DNA from: Arthrobacter terrae
GTDB lineage: Bacteria; Actinomycetota; Actinomycetes; Actinomycetales; Micrococcaceae
Length of the DNA: 64,000 nt
Reading direction: 5' to 3'
Assembly (NCBI RefSeq): GCF_015708085.1
Contig: NZ_JADNYM010000002.1
Coordinates: forward strand, 1 to 64,000
The notes under the pieces are model-generated. The model had not been told where the DNA came from and made no database searches. It worked only from the letters and a program-made list of their open reading frames with translations. Shown one piece after another: positions 60,126 through 64,000 of the stretch (the stretch's first letter is position 1; every line of letters starts with the position of its first letter). The translations under genes were made by a program, and so were the position numbers.

Positions 60126-61474
60126 CAGACACCGTAGTACCGTCAGTGACCCACCACGACCCGGGAGCACTGGACCCGGCGGAAACCATGAGCCGGGATG
60201 AGCTCGAGGTGCTGCAGCTGCGCCGTCTGCAGCAGACGCTGGCATACGCCTATGAGCGGGTTCCCCTGTATAAGCGCAAGTTTGACGAGGTGGGAGTGCG
60301 CCCCGATGATCTGCGCGAGCTGTCCGACCTGGCGAATTTCCCGTACACCACCAAGGAAGACCTGCGCTCCGAGTACCCGTTCGGCATGTTCGCCGTCCCG
60401 CAAAACAAGATAGTCCGAATCCACGCCAGCTCGGGAACCACCGGCAGGCCTACCGTCGTCGGTTACACGCAGAACGATTTGGATATGTGGGCCTCCCTGG
60501 TAGCCCGCTCCATGCGCGCCTCCGGCGTGCGCCCCGGCAACAAGGTCCACATTGCCTACGGTTATGGACTCTTTACCGGCGGTTTGGGTGCCCATTACGG
60601 TGCCGAAGCCTTGGGCACCACTGTCATCCCGATGTCCGGTGGCCAGACGGAGAAGCAGGTCCAGCTCATCACCGACTTTGAGCCGGACGTGATTATGTGT
60701 ACACCGACCTATCTGCTGACCATCATGGATGCGATGCGCCAGCAGGGCCTGGATCCACGCAAGTCGTCGCTGAAAACCGCCGTTTGCGGGGCGGAGCCGT
60801 GGACGGATGAGATGCGCCATGAACTCGAAACAGGCATGGACCTGGATGCCTGCGACATTTATGGTCTCTCCGAGGTGATGGGGCCCGGCGTTGCCGGCGA
60901 GTCGGTGGAAACCAAGGACGGCTGCCACATCTGGGAGGATCATTTCCGCCCGGAAATCATCGACCCGTTCGACCCCCGCCTTGGCAAAGACGCCGTGCTC
61001 AGCGACGGCCAGCACGGGGAGCTCGTTTTTACCTCGCTGACCAAGGAGGCCCTGCCGATCATCCGATACCGGACAAAGGACCTCACCCGTCTGCTGCCCG
61101 GTACTGCCCGGCCGTCAATGCGCCGGATGGGACGGATCACCGGACGTAGCGATGACATGATCATCCTGCGCGGGGTGAACATGTTCCCCTCCCAGGTCGA
61201 GGAAATTGCGCTGCGCATCCCGGCACTGAGCCCGCATTTCCAGATGGAGCTGTCCCGGCCGCAGGGGCGCCGGATGGATGAGCTGGCCATCCGGATCGAA
61301 CCCCGTGAGGGGACAACGCAGCAGGAACGAACCGCGGCGGCCGTCAAGCTCCAGGAACAGATCAAGATTCACATCGGCTCCTCGGCCCGGATCATCCTGG
61401 TGGAGCCCGGCGAGTTGGAACGTTCCAACGGGAAGCTCCGCCGGATCTACGATCTGCGGCCAAAAACGTTCTAG
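60122..61474 (+). CDS. paaK: Phenylacetate-CoA ligase
   Basis: A 450-residue adenylate-forming enzyme that activates phenylacetate, the first step of the pathway. The P-loop is HASSGTTGRPTVVGYTQNDL; other motifs are YGYGLFTGGLGAHYGAE, CGAEPWTDEMR, DIYGLSEVMGPGVAGE, RYRTKDLTRLL and GRSDDMIILRGVNMFPSQVE, with the C-terminal catalytic Lys in SNGKLRRIYDLR. Length is typical. It is coupled to paaI and followed after 5 bp by the regulator gene. Confidence 0.95.
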   Translation: MTDTVVPSVTHHDPGALDPAETMSRDELEVLQLRRLQQTLAYAYERVPLYKRKFDEVGVRPDDLRELSDLANFPYTTKEDLRSEYPFGMFAVPQNKIVRIHASSGTTGRPTVVGYTQNDLDMWASLVARSMRASGVRPGNKVHIAYGYGLFTGGLGAHYGAEALGTTVIPMSGGQTEKQVQLITDFEPDVIMCTPTYLLTIMDAMRQQGLDPRKSSLKTAVCGAEPWTDEMRHELETGMDLDACDIYGLSEVMGPGVAGESVETKDGCHIWEDHFRPEIIDPFDPRLGKDAVLSDGQHGELVFTSLTKEALPIIRYRTKDLTRLLPGTARPSMRRMGRITGRSDDMIILRGVNMFPSQVEEIALRIPALSPHFQMELSRPQGRRMDELAIRIEPREGTTQQERTAAAVKLQEQIKIHIGSSARIILVEPGELERSNGKLRRIYDLRPKTF

Positions 61475-61479
61475 CGATC

Positions 61480-62127
61480 GTGAAAGACGAAAGGATTACG
61501 ACCATCGAGTCACAGCGGATCGCCGCTACCCTGCCCGCCGTGTCGCTGACCAAACGCGGCCGCCCAGGCTACGACCAACAGTCAGTGCTGCGCATCTGCG
61601 TAGAGGTTTTCAATAAGCATGGCTATGATGCGACGTCGATGGGCGTGCTGGCGGAGAACCTGGGGATCTCCAAGTCGGCGATTTATCATCACGTTCCGTC
61701 CAAAGAAGATTTGCTCCGGCTGGCGCTGGACGAAGCATTGGGCGCGTTGGAAGGAATTCTGGCTGAGCCCGGAGCCGCAGGCGGAGCGGCAGATGCCCGG
61801 CTCGAGTTCGTGCTGCGCCGCACTGTCGCAGTCCTGACAGACAAGCTGCCGTTTGTCACCCTGCTGCTGCGTCTGCGCGGCAACACGGAGATGGAACGCG
61901 ACGCGCTGGGCCGTCGCCGCGAATTCGACCGGCGGGTGGCCGGCCTGATCGCCGATGCCCAGCGGGACGGCGCACTGCGCCGGGACATCGATCCGCGGAC
62001 CATTACCCGGCTGCTCTTTGGCACCATCAATTCCATTGTGGAATGGTACAAACCGGGCGGTTCACTGACCACAGAACGCCTGGCCAACGACGTCATCGCC
62101 ATGGTGTTCGGCGGCCTGCACCGCTGA
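61480..62127 (+). CDS. paaR: TetR-family regulator of phenylacetate catabolism
   Basis: A 215-residue TetR/AcrR regulator. The N-terminal HTH (about 30-75) reads CVEVFNKHGYDATSMGVLAE and ISKSAIYHHVPSKEDLLRLA. The C-terminal ligand domain is typical of actinobacterial PaaR proteins, with LFGTINSIVEWYKPGGSL near the end. The start is taken at GTG 61480, five bases after the paaK stop. It is expected to repress both paa units, with phenylacetyl-CoA as inducer, from other PaaR systems. No separate operator is seen in front of it, so it is regulated with paaI-paaK. Confidence 0.9.
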   Translation: MKDERITTIESQRIAATLPAVSLTKRGRPGYDQQSVLRICVEVFNKHGYDATSMGVLAENLGISKSAIYHHVPSKEDLLRLALDEALGALEGILAEPGAAGGAADARLEFVLRRTVAVLTDKLPFVTLLLRLRGNTEMERDALGRRREFDRRVAGLIADAQRDGALRRDIDPRTITRLLFGTINSIVEWYKPGGSLTTERLANDVIAMVFGGLHR

Positions 62128-62169
62128 GGCAGCTGCAGCTGCAGTGCCCGGCCGGGAAGGATGCATCGC

Positions 62170-63447
62170 TCAGACCTTGCCGAACACCACAACGGCGTTT
62201 TGGCCGCCGAACCCAAAAGCATTCGTCATAGCCGTCTGCACGGGAACCGTCCGGGCCGCATTGGGCACATAGTCCAGATCGCACTCGGGATCCGGCGTGC
62301 GGTAGTTGATCGTCGGAGGGATCACGCCGTCAGTCAACACCCTGGCGCAGACCAGCCCCGCCAGCGCACCGGCGGCTCCGATCAGATGACCGGTCATGGA
62401 CTTTGGCGCTGACACGGCCACGGTGTCCGCAGCGGGGCCAAAAACCTGCCGGATGGCGGCCGTTTCGGTCCGGTCGTTGGCCTTCGTGGACGTGCCATGG
62501 GCACAAATATAGTCAATGTCCGCCGGCTCCAGCCCGGCGTTGCGCAACCCGCGGCGGATCGCCTCGGCCGCGTACTTCCCGCTGGGTTCCGGTGCCACCG
62601 TGTGAAAGGCATCGGAGGTCAGTGCGCCGCCCCTGACCTCCGCATAGACACGGGCTCCACGGGCGCGCGCCGTCGGGAGCCGTTCGAGCACAAAGACCAC
62701 GGCTCCCTCGCCAAAGACAAACCCGTCCCGGTCCGCGTCAAAGGGACGGGACGCCTCGGCGGGGTTGTCATTGTGTGTCGAAAGGGCGCGCATGGCGCTG
62801 AGACCGCCAAACATCACCGGCGTGATCGCGGCATCGGCCCCGCCGGCAATGACATAGTCAGCGTCGCCGGCCAGCAGCGAACGCCGGGCTTCGAGCAGCG
62901 CATAGGCGCCGCTTGCGCAGGCCAGTGCGCTGGCATTGACGGGACCATGCACGCTCAGGCTAATGGCGACCTCGCAGGCCGGCATGTTCGTTAGCGATGC
63001 GGCCACGAAGTTCGCACTGATCCGGCGCAGCCCCTGTTCGGACTGGATCTTGGTGGCGTCCTCGATCTCCGTGAAGCCGGAAACCGCACAGTTTATGAAT
63101 ACTGCCGCTTCCAGTTCGGAAAGATCGGACGGCAGCCCGGCATCGGCGACGGCCTCGTGAGCAGCCGTCACCGCCATCTGTGAGGTCCGGGAGGAGCGTT
63201 TACGGGCTTTGAACGACATCTGCCCGGTAGGTTCGAAGTCCTTGACCTCCCCGGCTATCCGGGTAGGAAAGTCCGCAGCGTCAAAGAGGGTAATGGGCCC
63301 CACCCCGCTTCTGCCCTCGATCAACGCGTCCCACGTCTGCCCCGCCGTCTTACCGACCGGGGTAACGGCGCCCAGACCGGTGATAACTATCCTGTCCCGG
63401 TCCGGGTCCTGAGCTGATTCCCCGGCCAAGGTACCGGCCGGACTCAT
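62170..63447 (-). CDS. Beta-ketoacyl-ACP synthase II-like ketosynthase
   Basis: A 425-residue FabF/KAS-type condensing enzyme with the complete Cys-His-His triad: Cys about residue 177 in NASALACASGAY, His in CAHGTSTKANDRTE, and His in PKSMTGHLIGAAGA. It begins after a short Ser/Ala leader at RIVITGLGAVTPVG. It overlaps the end of an acyl-CoA synthetase gene by 4 bp and is not next to other fab genes, which would normally be expected for housekeeping FabF. A biosynthetic use of an activated acyl group by this pair is therefore possible. Confidence 0.88.
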   Translation of the reverse strand: MSPAGTLAGESAQDPDRDRIVITGLGAVTPVGKTAGQTWDALIEGRSGVGPITLFDAADFPTRIAGEVKDFEPTGQMSFKARKRSSRTSQMAVTAAHEAVADAGLPSDLSELEAAVFINCAVSGFTEIEDATKIQSEQGLRRISANFVAASLTNMPACEVAISLSVHGPVNASALACASGAYALLEARRSLLAGDADYVIAGGADAAITPVMFGGLSAMRALSTHNDNPAEASRPFDADRDGFVFGEGAVVFVLERLPTARARGARVYAEVRGGALTSDAFHTVAPEPSGKYAAEAIRRGLRNAGLEPADIDYICAHGTSTKANDRTETAAIRQVFGPAADTVAVSAPKSMTGHLIGAAGALAGLVCARVLTDGVIPPTINYRTPDPECDLDYVPNAARTVPVQTAMTNAFGFGGQNAVVVFGKV

Positions 63448-64000
63448 TTGGCGGCTCCATCGCCGGCGACCGCCGGCTCGGGAGCCCTGCCTGGCTCCGC
63501 GGCTCCGTCGCCGGGGCTGCCCCCGGCCGTAGGCGAGACCAGTAGTCCGGCGCCGTCGTCCGCGATAGCCTGCTCGGCAACTTTGAAATGCATCTTTTTT
63601 CCGGTGGCCGTCAGCGGCAGGTCCGGCACAAAACGGTACGCCCGCGGCCGCTTGAAATTGGACAGCAGCGGATGTTCAAAGCAGTGCCGGTCCAGCTCAT
63701 CGACGGACACGTCGCCGTGCGTAATCACATATGCCACCACCTTCTGGCCCCAGTGCGGATCGGGAAGTCCGACGACCACGGCGTCGCTGACACCGGGGTA
63801 CTCGCCGAGCACCTCCTCCACCTGAACCGGATGAATATTCTCCCCACCGGAAATGATCATGTCGTCCTTGCGGCCCACAATAGTCACAAACCCGTCCTCA
63901 TCCCAGCTGGCCAGATCCCCCGGATACAGCCAACCTTGGTGGAATTTTTCTTCTTCCTTCTGAGGCAGGTTGAAGTAGGAAAAGCCGGATTTTGGTGAGC
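63444..64000 (-). CDS. Acyl-CoA synthetase / AMP-binding enzyme, C-terminal part, cut by window end
   Basis: The minus-strand frame is open to the right edge; the visible part is the C-terminal roughly 185 residues. It has FHQGWLYPGDLASWDEDGF, then GRKDDMIISGGENIHPVQVE, the hinge and A8 motif of adenylate-forming enzymes, and LTATGKKMHFKVAEQAI with the catalytic Lys (A10). The tail after this is Gly/Pro/Ala-rich (PTAGGSPGDGAAEPG). The internal GTG that would begin a shorter protein at 63887 is not a real start. The stop overlaps the ketosynthase start (ATGA). Confidence 0.9.
   Translation of the reverse strand, partial: SPKSGFSYFNLPQKEEEKFHQGWLYPGDLASWDEDGFVTIVGRKDDMIISGGENIHPVQVEEVLGEYPGVSDAVVVGLPDPHWGQKVVAYVITHGDVSVDELDRHCFEHPLLSNFKRPRAYRFVPDLPLTATGKKMHFKVAEQAIADDGAGLLVSPTAGGSPGDGAAEPGRAPEPAVAGDGAAK

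Noticed and set aside
62129-62150. Terminator formed by the repeated CAGCTG sequence between paaR and the ketosynthase
   Set aside because: The symmetry comes from a short CTGCAG repeat with no loop or T-run; not convincing as a terminator.

Overview
The window is high-GC actinobacterial chromosome. Gene content points to an Arthrobacter-like Micrococcaceae: a DUF222/HNH protein, a type IB topoisomerase, a PucR regulator, NirA/CysHDN sulfur assimilation, menaquinone genes including a MenJ-type reductase, a paaABCDE phenylacetate cluster with a TetR regulator, and heavy use of 4-base ATGA/GTGA start-stop overlaps. This assignment rests on family knowledge read from the sequence, not on a database search.

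Layout. 1-4.3 kb: DUF222/HNH protein cut by the window edge, PucR regulator, topoisomerase IB and a frameshifted C-terminal remnant of a ferredoxin-NADP reductase. 4.5-7.6 kb: orphan amino-acid-binding lipoprotein divergent from an M20 amidohydrolase, then wreckage of a Mu-type transposase plus its AAA ATPase. 7.7-16.5 kb: DinB-like protein, CPBP protease, small membrane protein and two NarL-type two-component systems; the second leads into a small basic protein and an MFS exporter. 16.5-25.4 kb: nirA-cysH-cysD-cysN as one overlapping minus-strand unit, a methyltransferase, and a NatA/NatB-type ABC exporter with a sirohydrochlorin chelatase gene coupled to its end. 25.4-28.4 kb: TRIC-channel remnant, SUKH-like protein, and an acyltransferase-3/SGNH protein preceded by four 17-bp tandem repeats. 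28.4-39 kb: menaquinone genes (polyprenyl synthase, MenJ, MenG, MenF, MenD, MenC) enclosing a polar amino-acid ABC transporter whose binding protein is a close paralogue of the orphan at 4.5 kb. 39-49.8 kb: PAP2 protein, MFS, MBL-fold hydrolase, branched-chain 2-oxoacid dehydrogenase operon with a divergent Lrp/AsnC regulator, IS110 remnant, atypical SDR and another MFS. 49.8-50.4 kb: transposase remnant and a broken DHFR-family gene. 50.4-62.1 kb: phenylacetate catabolism, paaABCDE plus an enoyl-CoA hydratase on the minus strand and paaI-paaK-paaR on the plus strand, separated by a DUF2254 protein and a prolyl oligopeptidase. 62.1-64 kb: acyl-CoA synthetase (cut by the window end) coupled to a FabF-type ketosynthase.

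How the genes work together. CysD/CysN activate sulfate, CysH (carrying the CC...CxxC iron-sulfur signature of APS reductases) reduces it to sulfite, NirA reduces sulfite to sulfide, and the chelatase supplies siroheme for NirA. The men genes cover the first chorismate steps and the last prenyl, methyl and saturation steps of menaquinone. PaaK makes phenylacetyl-CoA, PaaABCDE epoxidises it and PaaI is the rescue thioesterase. PaaR probably controls both arms through near-identical dyads at 55523-55544 and 59554-59575.

The most unusual signal is that short tandem repeats have invaded several core metabolic genes in frame (cysN, menF, the 2-oxoacid dehydrogenase E2, paaB and paaC). A 57-bp unit is present three times in the N-terminus of paaC and once, plus a fragment, in paaB. 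No CRISPR array, tRNA, rRNA or complete mobile element was seen.
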